A stretch of 51,230 nt of DNA, taken from positions 1 to 51,230 of the forward strand of contig CANHCS010000006.1 in assembly GCA_947459195.1 (NCBI GenBank), given 5' to 3'. Numbering within the stretch: the stretch's first letter is position 1; each line of letters opens with the position of its first letter. A program made the translations under genes and the position numbers. This DNA is from Sphingobacteriaceae bacterium (GTDB lineage Bacteria; Bacteroidota; Bacteroidia; Sphingobacteriales; Sphingobacteriaceae). Shown one piece after another: positions 43,514 through 51,230 of the stretch. The notes under the pieces were generated by a model, which was given only the letters and a program-made list of their open reading frames with translations, had not been told where the DNA came from and made no database searches.

Positions 43514-44185
43514 TCATTTACCGGAGAGGCAAATCACGAATTCCCCTTTCAAGGTATGCGTTTCAAAATGGTTTTTTACCTCCGCTAAAGTACCTCGAAC
43601 GGTCTCTTCAAACACCTTGCTCAGCTCTCGCGATACTGAAACCGGGCGTTCTGCCCCAAAATATTCGGCAAATTCTTCTAAGGTTTTCAGTAAACGATGC
43701 GGCGATTCATAAAAAATCATCGTTCGTTCTTCATTCAATAAAGATTTGATACGGGTTTGCCGACCTTTTTTTACCGGCAAAAAGCCTTCAAATACAAAAC
43801 GATCATTAGGCAATCCTGAATCAACCAAAGCAGGCACAAAAGCAGTTGCCCCGGGCAAACAGCATACCTCTATCTCATTTTTAATCGCTTCGCGGACCAG
43901 CAAAAATCCAGGATCAGAAATGGCGGGCGTGCCTGCATCAGAGATCAAAGCCACCTGTTTCCCTTCCTGCAAAAAACGAATGATCTCTTTAACTGACTGA
44001 TGCTCATTATGCTGATGATGGGCAAAAACTTTTTTATCGATACCAAAATGCTTCAGTAAAGGTGCACTGGTGCGGGTATCTTCGGCCAAAATATAATCCA
44101 CCTCCTTGAGCAAACGGATGGCCCGGAGGGTCATGTCTTCTAAATTGCCAATAGGCGTAGGAATGAGGTATAGTTTACCGCTCAT
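43514..44185 (-). CDS. rsmI: 16S rRNA (cytidine(1402)-2'-O)-methyltransferase
   Basis: Methylates the ribose of C1402 in the decoding centre, together with RsmH. 223 residues from the ATG at 44185. Motifs: LYLIPTPIGNLEDMTLRAI (about 5-23), LAEDTRTSAPLL (about 35-46), LISDAGTPAISDPGF (about 75-89), LPGATAFVPALVDSGLPNDR (about 103-122) and FEGFLPVKKGRQ (about 125-136). The TTG at 44207-44209 is in frame but forms the end of the -7 box TAATTTTG (44207-44214, minus). Starts the run with lnt and bshA; divergent from serS. Confidence 0.95.
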   Translation of the reverse strand: MSGKLYLIPTPIGNLEDMTLRAIRLLKEVDYILAEDTRTSAPLLKHFGIDKKVFAHHQHNEHQSVKEIIRFLQEGKQVALISDAGTPAISDPGFLLVREAIKNEIEVCCLPGATAFVPALVDSGLPNDRFVFEGFLPVKKGRQTRIKSLLNEERTMIFYESPHRLLKTLEEFAEYFGAERPVSVSRELSKVFEETVRGTLAEVKNHFETHTLKGEFVICLSGK

Positions 44186-44206
44186 GATGTTTCGTAGGCA
44201 CAGCTT

Positions 44207-44214
44207 CAAAATTA
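44207..44214 (-). promoter_or_regulatory. -7 box of the rsmI-lnt-bshA promoter
   Basis: Minus-strand TAATTTTG, 21 bases before the ATG at 44185; its TTG is in frame with rsmI. An expected -33 element would fall next to the heptamer repeat. Confidence 0.6.
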
Positions 44215-44220
44215 AAAAAA

Positions 44221-44250
44221 CTCACAACTGATCGCTCACAACTCACAACA
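44221..44250. repeat. degenerate heptamer tandem repeat in the rsmI/serS divergent promoter region
   Basis: CTCACAA occurs at 44221, 44235 and 44242, exactly in a 7-base register; the unit at 44228 has diverged to CTGATCG. The array lies between the two -7 boxes, where -33 elements are expected. Confidence 0.6.
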
Positions 44251-44255
44251 GCTAT

Positions 44256-44263
44256 TATCTTTG
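44256..44263 (+). promoter_or_regulatory. -7 box of the serS promoter
   Basis: TATCTTTG matches TAnnTTTG, 16 bases before the serS ATG. No TTG at the usual upstream distance; that place is taken by the heptamer repeat. Confidence 0.62.
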
Positions 44264-44279
44264 TGCAAATTTCAATAAA

Positions 44280-45551
44280 ATGCTGCAAGTTAATTATATC
44301 CGCGAACATACGGAGGAAGTTTTAAAACGCCTGGCTGTAAAAAATTTCAAACAGCCGGAGCTGGTGGAAGAGATACTGAAACTGGATGAACAACGCCGCC
44401 AAACGCAAACCAAATTGGATAACCTTGCAGCAGAGGCCAATGCGGCCGCTAAGCAGATTGGTGATTTAATGCGCCAAGGTAAAAAAGAGGAAGCTGAAGC
44501 GATTAAAGCTCAGAGTGGTCAGCATAAAGAAGCACAAAAAGAATTAGGTGAGCAACTCGCACAGCTGGAAGAAAAACTACAAGAACAATTGGTAGTGCTT
44601 CCCAACCTGCCGCATACTTCCGTTCCATTGGGCAGTACCGCCGAGGAAAACGAAACCGTATTGGAGAATGGCCATCAACCTGTACTTCCTGCCGCTGCCC
44701 TTCCCCATTGGGAACTGGCCGCAAAATACGATATCATCGATTTTGAATTAGGAAACAAAATAACCGGTGCCGGATTTCCGGTGTATAAAGGCAAAGGGGC
44801 CCGCCTGCAACGTGCCCTTATCAATTTCTTTTTAGATGAAGCCGAAAAAGCTGGCTACCGCGAAATGCAGCCGCCTATTTTGGTCAACGAGGCCTCAGGC
44901 TTTGGCACTGGACAATTGCCGGATAAAGAAGGCCAGATGTACCATGTAGGTTTAGATAACCTGTACCTGATTCCAACGGCCGAGGTGCCCATCACCAATT
45001 TATACCGTGATGTCATCTTAAAAGAAGAGGAATTACCTGTTAAAAACTGCGGTTATACGCCATGTTTCCGTCGCGAAGCCGGTTCTTACGGTGCGCATGT
45101 ACGTGGGTTGAACCGCTTACATCAGTTCGATAAAGTAGAGATTGTACAGGTGGTGCATCCTGAAAAATCTTATGAAATATTGGAAGAGATGAGTACTTAT
45201 GTCCAGTCTCTATTGCAAAAACTCGAATTGCCTTACCGGGTATTGCGTTTATGCGGCGGCGACATGAGCTTTGCCTCAGCCCTTACCTACGACATGGAGG
45301 TTTGGTGTGCTGCACAAGCCCGTTGGCTCGAGGTTTCATCGGTTTCGAACTTCGAAACTTTCCAGGCCACCCGTTTGAAACTGCGTTTTAAAGGCAAAGA
45401 AGGTAAAACACAATTGGCCCATACCTTAAACGGAAGTGCATTGGCTTTACCGAGAATTGTAGCCTCTTTATTGGAGAACAACCAAACTGAAAAAGGCATT
45501 CGCATTCCGAAAGTGCTGGTACCTTATACCGGCTTTGAATGGATTGAGTAA
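44280..45551 (+). CDS. serS: serine--tRNA ligase
   Basis: Class II synthetase that charges tRNA-Ser, including the tRNA-Ser(GGA) at 26488. 423 residues. The N-terminal coiled-coil arm (about 30-100, e.g. LAAEANAAAKQIGDLMRQGK) reads the long variable arm of tRNA-Ser. Catalytic core: IPTAEVPITNLYRD (about 230-243), motif 2 in CFRREAGSYGAHVRGLNRLH (about 263-282) with QFDKVEI, and motif 3 in LNGSALALPRIVASLLENNQ (about 383-402). Normal length. The next gene starts 30 bases after the stop and may be cotranscribed. Confidence 0.97.
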   Translation: MLQVNYIREHTEEVLKRLAVKNFKQPELVEEILKLDEQRRQTQTKLDNLAAEANAAAKQIGDLMRQGKKEEAEAIKAQSGQHKEAQKELGEQLAQLEEKLQEQLVVLPNLPHTSVPLGSTAEENETVLENGHQPVLPAAALPHWELAAKYDIIDFELGNKITGAGFPVYKGKGARLQRALINFFLDEAEKAGYREMQPPILVNEASGFGTGQLPDKEGQMYHVGLDNLYLIPTAEVPITNLYRDVILKEEELPVKNCGYTPCFRREAGSYGAHVRGLNRLHQFDKVEIVQVVHPEKSYEILEEMSTYVQSLLQKLELPYRVLRLCGGDMSFASALTYDMEVWCAAQARWLEVSSVSNFETFQATRLKLRFKGKEGKTQLAHTLNGSALALPRIVASLLENNQTEKGIRIPKVLVPYTGFEWIE

Positions 45552-45581
45552 TAAAATGGCTTGAAATTGAATTTGGTCTGC

Positions 45582-46235
45582 ATGAGGCGGCTCTTAGTCC
45601 TAATTCTGGCTTATCCCCTAACCCTGGCCGCTCAGCCAAGCGATACCGGTAATTGGTTTATTTATTTCGGAAATAAAAAGATTAATAACCGCTGGAACTG
45701 GCACCATGAAGCTCAGTACAGAAACTTTAATTTTGTCGGCGATACAGAACAACTGCTTTTAAGAACAGGCTTAGGCTACAATTTGACTGAAAATAACAAC
45801 AATATTCTATTGGGCTATGCGTTTGTATACAGCGAACCGTACCTCAATGATACGGATGCTAAAACCTCACTTAAAGAACACCGCATCTATCAACAATTGA
45901 TAAGTAAAAAAGCGTTCGGCCGTGTTTTAATACAGCATCGTTACCGATTTGAACAAAGATTTATGGAGGAGGATTTCAAACTCCGTCTACGCTATTTTTT
46001 ATCATTGAACATCCCCCTAAATCAACCCCAAATTCTAGACAAAACCTTTTATTTGTCTGCTTATAATGAAGTGTTTATCAATACAGGGTCGACCTTTTTT
46101 GACAGAAACAGACTTTATGGCGGACTTGGATATAGGTTCTCCAAAAGCACGAGAATAGAGGCCGGAATCATGAATCAATCAACAAGTAATAATTCAAGAA
46201 ACCAATTTAATCTGATCACCTTTGTGAGCTTTTAA
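45582..46235 (+). CDS. DUF2490 outer-membrane-like protein
   Basis: 217 residues from the ATG at 45582, with a signal peptide MRRLLVLILAYPLTLAAQ (1-18). The mature part alternates hydrophobic and polar residues as in beta barrels (WFIYFGNKKINNRWNWHHE, LLRTGLGYNLTENNNNILLG, HRYRFEQRF) and ends in an aromatic residue (LITFVSF), the usual C-terminal signal of outer-membrane barrels. Fits DUF2490; function unknown. TTG codons in frame further upstream do not precede a signal-like sequence, so I reject them. Follows serS. Confidence 0.85.
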   Translation: MRRLLVLILAYPLTLAAQPSDTGNWFIYFGNKKINNRWNWHHEAQYRNFNFVGDTEQLLLRTGLGYNLTENNNNILLGYAFVYSEPYLNDTDAKTSLKEHRIYQQLISKKAFGRVLIQHRYRFEQRFMEEDFKLRLRYFLSLNIPLNQPQILDKTFYLSAYNEVFINTGSTFFDRNRLYGGLGYRFSKSTRIEAGIMNQSTSNNSRNQFNLITFVSF

Positions 46236-46281
46236 CCAAGGCACCTCAGATAAACTTAACCAAGCCAGTGGTCTTTTCAGC

Positions 46282-46974
46282 TTATTTTAGCTCAAACACC
46301 GCTCTAATCAGCGCCTGTAACTTGATCTTTTTGAAATCAATATCAGGCATAGGTTCAGTTTCGATAGCTGCATCCGTTTTTAACAGCATGTTGGTACGTA
46401 ACATAGGTTGAGGATAATACTCATTCCCAGTCTCATTGATTTCTAAAGCAAAGCCCACCTTTTCGCCAATGGCTTCAGCCAGGTAAACGGCTTTTTCACG
46501 AGCATTTTTCAATGCTTTGATCTTCAAATCTCTTTTATATTCCTCAATTCTGGAATGATCATACCCGTCAATATTACTGTACTGTACTCCCCTTGAATTT
46601 ACCGAATTGAGAATCTGGTTCCACTTATTCAGATCGGTCACCTTGATACGGTATTGCTTGCTGGCCAGAAAATCCGGATTTTTCTTTCTGTCCCAGGTAT
46701 AGTTATAAGCCGAAATGTTATTGATAGTGAAATTTTCTTTTGGGATTCCTGCCTTGATTACGGCCGTTTGCAGTTGTCGTTCCAATTCTTCGATCTCCAT
46801 TTTTTTCTTACCATCCATGTATTCTCTCAAGGAGATACCAATGTAGATGATGTCTGGAGTGACTTCCAATTCGGCAGTGCCGCTCACCTCTATTTTGCGA
46901 CGGAGGTCGATAGTTTGGGCCGTGGTATTCAGCACCATGCCAAGCAACAGAAAGGAAATAAAGTACTTTTTCAT
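46282..46974 (-). CDS. SIMPL (DUF541) domain protein, periplasmic
   Basis: 230 residues with a signal peptide ending near MVLNTTAQ (about 1-19). The SIMPL domain covers the rest: IEVSGTAELEVTPDIIYIGI (about 28-47), AGIPKENFTINNISAYNYTW (about 75-94), YRIKVTDLNKWNQILNSV (about 105-122) and LKNAREKAVYLAEAIGEKVG (about 154-173). The family forms oligomeric ring-like assemblies and is linked to stress resistance in some bacteria; its role here is not known. It appears monocistronic; the upstream sequence has AATATTTG, only a partial -7 box. Confidence 0.88.
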   Translation of the reverse strand: MKKYFISFLLLGMVLNTTAQTIDLRRKIEVSGTAELEVTPDIIYIGISLREYMDGKKKMEIEELERQLQTAVIKAGIPKENFTINNISAYNYTWDRKKNPDFLASKQYRIKVTDLNKWNQILNSVNSRGVQYSNIDGYDHSRIEEYKRDLKIKALKNAREKAVYLAEAIGEKVGFALEINETGNEYYPQPMLRTNMLLKTDAAIETEPMPDIDFKKIKLQALIRAVFELK

Positions 46975-47033
46975 AATGTAGGATGATTTTAGTTTGAATA
47001 TAAGTTCGCAAATATTTTAGATTTTGGCAACAA

Positions 47034-47058
47034 AAAAGCCTCCATTCAGGAGGCTTTT
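47034..47058 (-). terminator. terminator after lspA
   Basis: AAAAGCCTCC, loop ATTCA, GGAGGCTTTT; on the minus strand a T-tract follows. It closes the ileS-dksA-like-lspA run. Confidence 0.88.
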
Positions 47059-47059
47059 C

Positions 47060-47710
47060 TTATTCTTCCATCATCTCACTTTGCGGATGACTCTCTTCCA
47101 GGATGGGTTCTTTGAAATAATGCTTCTGAAATATCATGATGAGTATCACACCTACGCTGATGGCAGCATCGGCCAGGTTGAACACCGGCTGAAAAAAAAC
47201 CAATGGCTGATTGGCCCAAAAAGGAAACCAGGATGGATAATGGGTATTAATGATCGGGAAATAGAACATATCTACCACCTTGCCGTGAAAAATACCCGCA
47301 TAGCCACCATCAATCGGTAAAAATTGAGCTTTTTCGAAATAAGTACTCTCGCTAAAAATGGTTCCGTAAAAAGTAGAATCGATGATGTTACCCAAAGCTC
47401 CCGCAAAAATAAGTGCCACATTGAGTATCAAACCACGGTGATATTTGTGCTTGATGAGGTAAACCAAGCCATACCCGATTCCGGAAACAGCAATGATGCG
47501 GATAATGCTCAAAGCTAATTTACCTGCTTCGCCTCCAAACTCAAAGCCAAAGGCCATCCCATTATTTTCTGTAAAATGAATGATGAACCATTTTCCGAAA
47601 ACTGCGAATTCCTGACCCAGGGTCATGTTCAGCTTAATCCAAAATTTCAGGATCTGATCGGCCAGCAAAACCAGTAATATCAACAAAAGAGGTTTGGTGT
47701 AGCCTTTCAT
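47060..47710 (-). CDS. lspA: lipoprotein signal peptidase (signal peptidase II)
   Basis: Membrane aspartyl protease that removes lipoprotein signal peptides. 216 residues, longer than the E. coli enzyme mainly through a C-terminal tail. Four membrane segments; catalytic aspartates in GALGNIIDSTFYG (about 108-120) and GKVVDMFYFPI (about 144-154); FTENNGMAFGF (about 51-61) is the conserved substrate-cleft motif. Its ATG overlaps the stop of the DksA-like gene by one base (TAATG). Processes lipoproteins such as those at 2452 and 28467 in this window; lnt acts next. Confidence 0.95.
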   Translation of the reverse strand: MKGYTKPLLLILLVLLADQILKFWIKLNMTLGQEFAVFGKWFIIHFTENNGMAFGFEFGGEAGKLALSIIRIIAVSGIGYGLVYLIKHKYHRGLILNVALIFAGALGNIIDSTFYGTIFSESTYFEKAQFLPIDGGYAGIFHGKVVDMFYFPIINTHYPSWFPFWANQPLVFFQPVFNLADAAISVGVILIMIFQKHYFKEPILEESHPQSEMMEE

Positions 47711-48093
47711 TAGTTTTGTCTCAGTTTAGCCTCCATGCTCAGGGTGGCGTGGGGCACCGCACGTAAGCGTTCTTTCTGAATCAATTTGCCAGTCTCACGG
47801 CAAATGCCGTAGGTTTTATTTTCCACCCTCACCAATGCAGCTTCTAAATTTTCGATGAATTTCTTTTGTCGGGCGGCCAATTGGTTGATCTGCTCTTTTT
47901 CCAAGGTAGCCGAGCCATCTTCCAGGGTTTTATAAGTGCCTGCAGTATCATCGGTACCATTTACATTAGGACTGCTCAAAGATTGGGTAAGGGCGCCCAG
48001 CTCTTCACGAGCTATCTGCAATTTTTCTAATATAATCTCTTTAAATTCTTGCAACTCTACATCAGAGTATCTGTTCTTTTCGTGATTATCCAT
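47710..48093 (-). CDS. TraR/DksA family protein with degenerate zinc finger
   Basis: 127 residues. DksA-type proteins bind RNA polymerase through its secondary channel. The coiled-coil region covers about 10-85. The C-terminal part YGICRETGKLIQKERLRAVP (about 97-116) and HATLSMEAK keep the TraR/DksA pattern, but of the four zinc cysteines only one is left (ICRETG); the other three positions are not Cys. A conventional C4 zinc finger cannot form. Sits one base after ileS and overlaps lspA by one base, a grouping typical of Bacteroidota. The regulatory role is inferred. Confidence 0.87.
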   Translation of the reverse strand: MDNHEKNRYSDVELQEFKEIILEKLQIAREELGALTQSLSSPNVNGTDDTAGTYKTLEDGSATLEKEQINQLAARQKKFIENLEAALVRVENKTYGICRETGKLIQKERLRAVPHATLSMEAKLRQN

Positions 48094-48094
48094 A

Positions 48095-51000
48095 TTAAGA
48101 TTTAGTTATTGAAACGAATAATTCCACATCATCTATTTCAATGAGATCACCGGCAGTTAAGCCAGCATCTAATTGTAGCTGATCGGCTAAAATTTCGGCG
48201 CAAATATAATTCAAATTATTTTCAACTGCCTGGCTAATTAATTCATGTTCAGTTACTTTAACCCGAATGCGATCGGTTACCAGTAAGTCTTGCTCTTTTC
48301 GCAAGTTTTGAATGCGGTTGATCAGCTCCCGCGAAATACCTTCCTGTTTAAGCTCCTCTGTTAAGGTAACATCTAAGGCAACGGTTAATTTACCTAAGCT
48401 AGCCACTTGCCATCCGGGCACATCTTCTGCCAATATTTCTACATCGGCAATATCGATGACATAAGCTGTATTCGGAATTTGGTAAACTCCATCGGTCTCA
48501 AAACGAACAATCTCCTCCTGATTTAGCTCTGTAAGCACTGCAGCTACTTCTTTCATATCCTTACCTACTTTCGGACCAAGGGCCTTGAAATTTGGTTTTA
48601 CTTTTTTACTAATAAAACCGGCAGTATCGGTAATGTATTCGATATCCTTGATATTGGTTTCTGAAAGGATCAATTCACGGACCTTTTCTACCTGCTCTTT
48701 GAAACCAGGAGCAAGAACAGGTACGAGAATTTTGCTCAATGGCTGACGTACGTTGATGCTTACTTTTTTACGTAGCGACAAAACCAATGAAGAGATATTC
48801 TGGGCCAAGGCCATGCGCTCTTCTAGGGCTTTATCAACTAATTCTGACTGATAAAGTGGGAAATCGGCAAGATGTACTGATTCTGCCTGTTCTTTACCGC
48901 TCACACCGTTTAGATCGATGAACAGGCGGTCGGAGAAAAATGGTGCAATGGGCGACATCAGCTTGGCCACTGTATCTAAGCAAGTATACAAGGTTTGATA
49001 AGCCGAAATCTTATCTTCGGTATAATCGCCTTTCCAGAAACGGCGACGACATAAACGCACATACCAGTTGCTCAGGTGCTCATCCACAAAATTCTGAATA
49101 GCACGGGCCGCCTTAGTAGGCTCAAAATCTTCATAATACCCATCTACTTCTTTCACCAGCGAATTCAATAAAGAAATAATCCAACGATCGATTTCAGGCC
49201 GCAGCTGAATATCCATTTCCGCTTCTTTGTAGGTAAAACGGTCAATATTAGCATATAGTGCAAAGAAGGAATAAGTATTATACAAAGTGCCGAAAAATTT
49301 ACGACGAACCTCGTCTAAACTTTCAATGTTGAATTTCAGGTTATCCCATGGCGAAGCATTGCTGATCATGTACCAACGACTGGCATCGGCACTGTACGTT
49401 TCGATGGTTTCGAAAGGATCGGCGGTATTGCCTAAACGTTTAGACATTTTGTTTCCGTTCTTATCCAACACCAAACCATTGGAAATTACATTTTTAAAAG
49501 CCACCTTATCGTTCAACATTACCGAAATGGCATGCAGCGTAAAGAACCAGCCACGAGTTTGGTCTACCCCTTCGGCAATAAAATCGGCCGGATAGGCCTG
49601 TTTAAAGTCTTCGTTATTTTCGAATGGATAATGCCACTGTGCATAAGGCATGGCGCCCGAATCGAACCAAACGTCGATCAGATCGGGTTCGCGGAACATT
49701 TTTTTTCCATTGGGCGATACCAGGATCACCTCGTCCACATAAGGGCGGTGCAAGTCGAATTGGCCGCTTTCCAAAGCCTGAGCGTATTCCTGCACTTTGG
49801 CCGTTTCGGCATCTTTCAGCAAACCGCTGGCCAATGACTTTTTTAATTGTTCTTTTAGTTCAGCGATTGAACCGATACAAATTTCTTCTGTTTTGTCCTC
49901 CGTTCTCCAAAGAGGCAGCGGAGTGCCCCAATAACGAGAACGTGATAAATTCCAATCCACTAGGTTTTCCAGCCAGTTGCCAAAACGACCTGTACCGGTG
50001 GCTTCCGGCTTCCAGTTAATGGTTTTATTCAGTTCCACCATGCGGTCTTTTACCGCGGTAGTTTTGATGAACCAGCTGTCCAGCGGATAATACAATATCG
50101 GTTTATCGGTGCGCCAACAATGCGGATAACTGTGTTCGTATTTTTCTACCCTGAAAGCTTTGTTATCTTCTTTGAGCTTGATGGCGATAAGGACATCGGT
50201 TGGCTTGAAGTCGGGATGCTTACGTTCTTCATCTGTATAAAATTCCTCCTTCACATAACGACCGGCAAAATCAGTCACTTCATTTACAAACTTCCCTTTC
50301 TTGGTTACCAAAGGCACTTCGCCTCCCAGTTCGTTCAACACCATTACCGAAGGCACATCGTTTTCTTTACAAGCCCTGAAATCGTCGGCACCAAAAATGG
50401 AAGCCGTATGCACCACGCCGGTACCGTCTTCGGTAGTAACAAAATCGGCAGGGATTACCAGGAAAGCCTTTTGGTCTAGCTCTTCATTCGTTACATAAGG
50501 CATCAGCTGATGGTAACGCAGGCCCAAAAGGTCTTTCCCTTTGAAATTGGCAACCACCGACCAGGGGATCACCTTGTTGCCTGCTTTGAAAGCAGCAAAA
50601 TCGGCGTTTTCGCCTTCGGCTTTAAAATATTTGGGCAACAACTCTTTGGCCAGGACCACGCTTACAGGAGTTGAAGTGTAAGGATTGAAGGTTTTCACCT
50701 TCACATACTCAATTTTTTCGCCTACGGCCAAGGCACAGTTCGAAGGGAGGGTCCATGGCGTGGTGGTCCAGGCCAGGATCGCGGTATCTTCATCTCCTGA
50801 TTCAAACAAGGTTGACATCAAGGGGTGCTGCTGGTCTTTCTTGGGGCGAAATTGCGCCACCACAGAAGTATCCTTAAGCATTTTGTAAGTACCGGGCTGG
50901 TTCAACTCATGCGAACTTAAACCGGTTCCGGCAGCCGGAGAATAAGGCTGCACCGTATATCCTTTGTATAAAAAACCTTTCTGATGCAATTGTTTTAAGA

Positions 51001-51230
51001 TCCACCACAAGGTTTCGATATAGTCATTTTCGTAGGTAACGTATGGATTTTCCAGGTCTACCCAATAGCCCATCCTCTCGGTCAGGTCGTTCCATACATC
51101 AGTATATTTCATCACCTCCTTACGGCAGGCGGCATTATATTCGGCAACAGAAATCTTTTTACCAATATCTTCTTTGGTAATGCCTAAGGTTTTTTCAACG
51201 GCAAGCTCGATGGGAAGACCGTGGGTATCC
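48095..51230 (-). CDS. ileS: isoleucine--tRNA ligase, partial (5' end outside the window)
   Basis: Class I synthetase with editing domain. The frame runs open to the right edge, where DTHGLPIELAVEK continues the N-terminal catalytic core; about 1,044 residues are visible and the HIGH motif is beyond the edge. Seen: editing-domain segments TTPWTLPSNCALAVG and TSIFGADDFRACK, the KMSKR loop in NKMSKRLGNTADPFETI, and a tRNA-binding helical domain. The C-terminus (e.g. GISRELINRIQNLRKEQD) has no paired CxxC zinc cysteines and looks like the IleS2 type (DUF5915-like), the form resistant to mupirocin. First visible gene of the run with the DksA-like gene and lspA. A GTG at 51113-51115 is internal, not the start. 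Confidence 0.95.
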   Translation of the reverse strand, partial: DTHGLPIELAVEKTLGITKEDIGKKISVAEYNAACRKEVMKYTDVWNDLTERMGYWVDLENPYVTYENDYIETLWWILKQLHQKGFLYKGYTVQPYSPAAGTGLSSHELNQPGTYKMLKDTSVVAQFRPKKDQQHPLMSTLFESGDEDTAILAWTTTPWTLPSNCALAVGEKIEYVKVKTFNPYTSTPVSVVLAKELLPKYFKAEGENADFAAFKAGNKVIPWSVVANFKGKDLLGLRYHQLMPYVTNEELDQKAFLVIPADFVTTEDGTGVVHTASIFGADDFRACKENDVPSVMVLNELGGEVPLVTKKGKFVNEVTDFAGRYVKEEFYTDEERKHPDFKPTDVLIAIKLKEDNKAFRVEKYEHSYPHCWRTDKPILYYPLDSWFIKTTAVKDRMVELNKTINWKPEATGTGRFGNWLENLVDWNLSRSRYWGTPLPLWRTEDKTEEICIGSIAELKEQLKKSLASGLLKDAETAKVQEYAQALESGQFDLHRPYVDEVILVSPNGKKMFREPDLIDVWFDSGAMPYAQWHYPFENNEDFKQAYPADFIAEGVDQTRGWFFTLHAISVMLNDKVAFKNVISNGLVLDKNGNKMSKRLGNTADPFETIETYSADASRWYMISNASPWDNLKFNIESLDEVRRKFFGTLYNTYSFFALYANIDRFTYKEAEMDIQLRPEIDRWIISLLNSLVKEVDGYYEDFEPTKAARAIQNFVDEHLSNWYVRLCRRRFWKGDYTEDKISAYQTLYTCLDTVAKLMSPIAPFFSDRLFIDLNGVSGKEQAESVHLADFPLYQSELVDKALEERMALAQNISSLVLSLRKKVSINVRQPLSKILVPVLAPGFKEQVEKVRELILSETNIKDIEYITDTAGFISKKVKPNFKALGPKVGKDMKEVAAVLTELNQEEIVRFETDGVYQIPNTAYVIDIADVEILAEDVPGWQVASLGKLTVALDVTLTEELKQEGISRELINRIQNLRKEQDLLVTDRIRVKVTEHELISQAVENNLNYICAEILADQLQLDAGLTAGDLIEIDDVELFVSITKS

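Noticed and set aside
1-51230. Defence island, toxin-antitoxin pair, prophage, transposon or biosynthetic cluster
   Set aside because: No transposase, integrase, restriction, toxin or synthase module is seen; nearly all genes are recognisable housekeeping or envelope genes in intact form.

Overview
The window is about 51 kb of compact chromosomal DNA, most likely from a Bacteroidota bacterium of the Sphingobacteriaceae/Pedobacter type. The evidence is the TAnnTTTG promoter -7 boxes in front of many genes, the near absence of Shine-Dalgarno sequences, and families typical of that phylum: GH3-like protein, BT_3928-like DoxX/MauE protein, DUF1599, YtxJ, OmpA with thrombospondin type-3 repeats, and DUF2490. 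The genus assignment is inference. Genes are full length and tightly packed. I see no insertion sequence, prophage, CRISPR array, defence island or obviously transferred block, and no stretch over about 210 bases lacks a gene. The longest gaps are 39302-39510, 25376-25539 and 11153-11298.

Layout, left to right. 1-69: cut-off start of a divergent secreted protein. 184-2868: kbl, pheS and a Rieske-like lipoprotein without its histidine ligands. 2924-5273: rlmD, an unknown acidic protein and a PRPP-binding phosphoribosyltransferase, convergent with aroK. 5261-7459 (minus): DUF1599, DoxX/MauE protein, aroK. 7511-9241: folP and the c-di-AMP synthase cdaA. 9273-11152: a bacilliredoxin divergent from ahcY. 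11299-13914: an outer-membrane OmpA-type protein with ten 27-residue calcium-binding-type repeats. 14022-18477: pdxJ, gcvP and a YceI protein. 18524-23348: MBL hydrolase (minus), then recJ-lptB-GH3. 23362-25375 (minus): polyprenyl diphosphate synthase then terC. 25540-26445: esterase. 26488-30436 (minus): tatD-ansA-tRNA-Ser and nrnA-FKBP. 30581-35532: ndk, recF-dciA (minus), TPR protein, ribH-ytxJ, osmC (minus), lipA. 35527-39301 (minus): uvrA and a lytic transglycosylase. 39511-44185: RluB-type pseudouridine synthase, then rsmI-lnt-bshA (minus). 44280-51230: serS, a DUF2490 protein, SIMPL protein (minus), and ileS-dksA-like-lspA (minus; ileS leaves the window).

Functional links. bshA, a CGC-type bacilliredoxin and YtxJ are scattered but together say that the cell makes and uses bacillithiol or a derivative. 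Envelope biogenesis is well represented (lnt, lspA, lptB, OmpA protein, lytic transglycosylase, FKBP lipoprotein). Replication and repair genes are recF, a DciA-like protein, recJ and uvrA. Translation genes are pheS, serS, ileS, rlmD, rsmI, rluB and tRNA-Ser(GGA).

I did not find a convincing undescribed multi-gene system. The most informative signals are regulatory. Four unrelated genes (pdxJ, tatD, ribH, lipA) have a consensus -7 box exactly four bases before the ATG, which predicts leaderless mRNAs. In several other genes the TTG inside the -7 box mimics a start codon. A 16-bp inverted repeat merges the TPR-gene terminator with the ribH promoter, and a degenerate heptamer repeat lies in the divergent rsmI/serS promoter region. 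All start corrections below follow from these promoter positions and family alignments recalled from memory.
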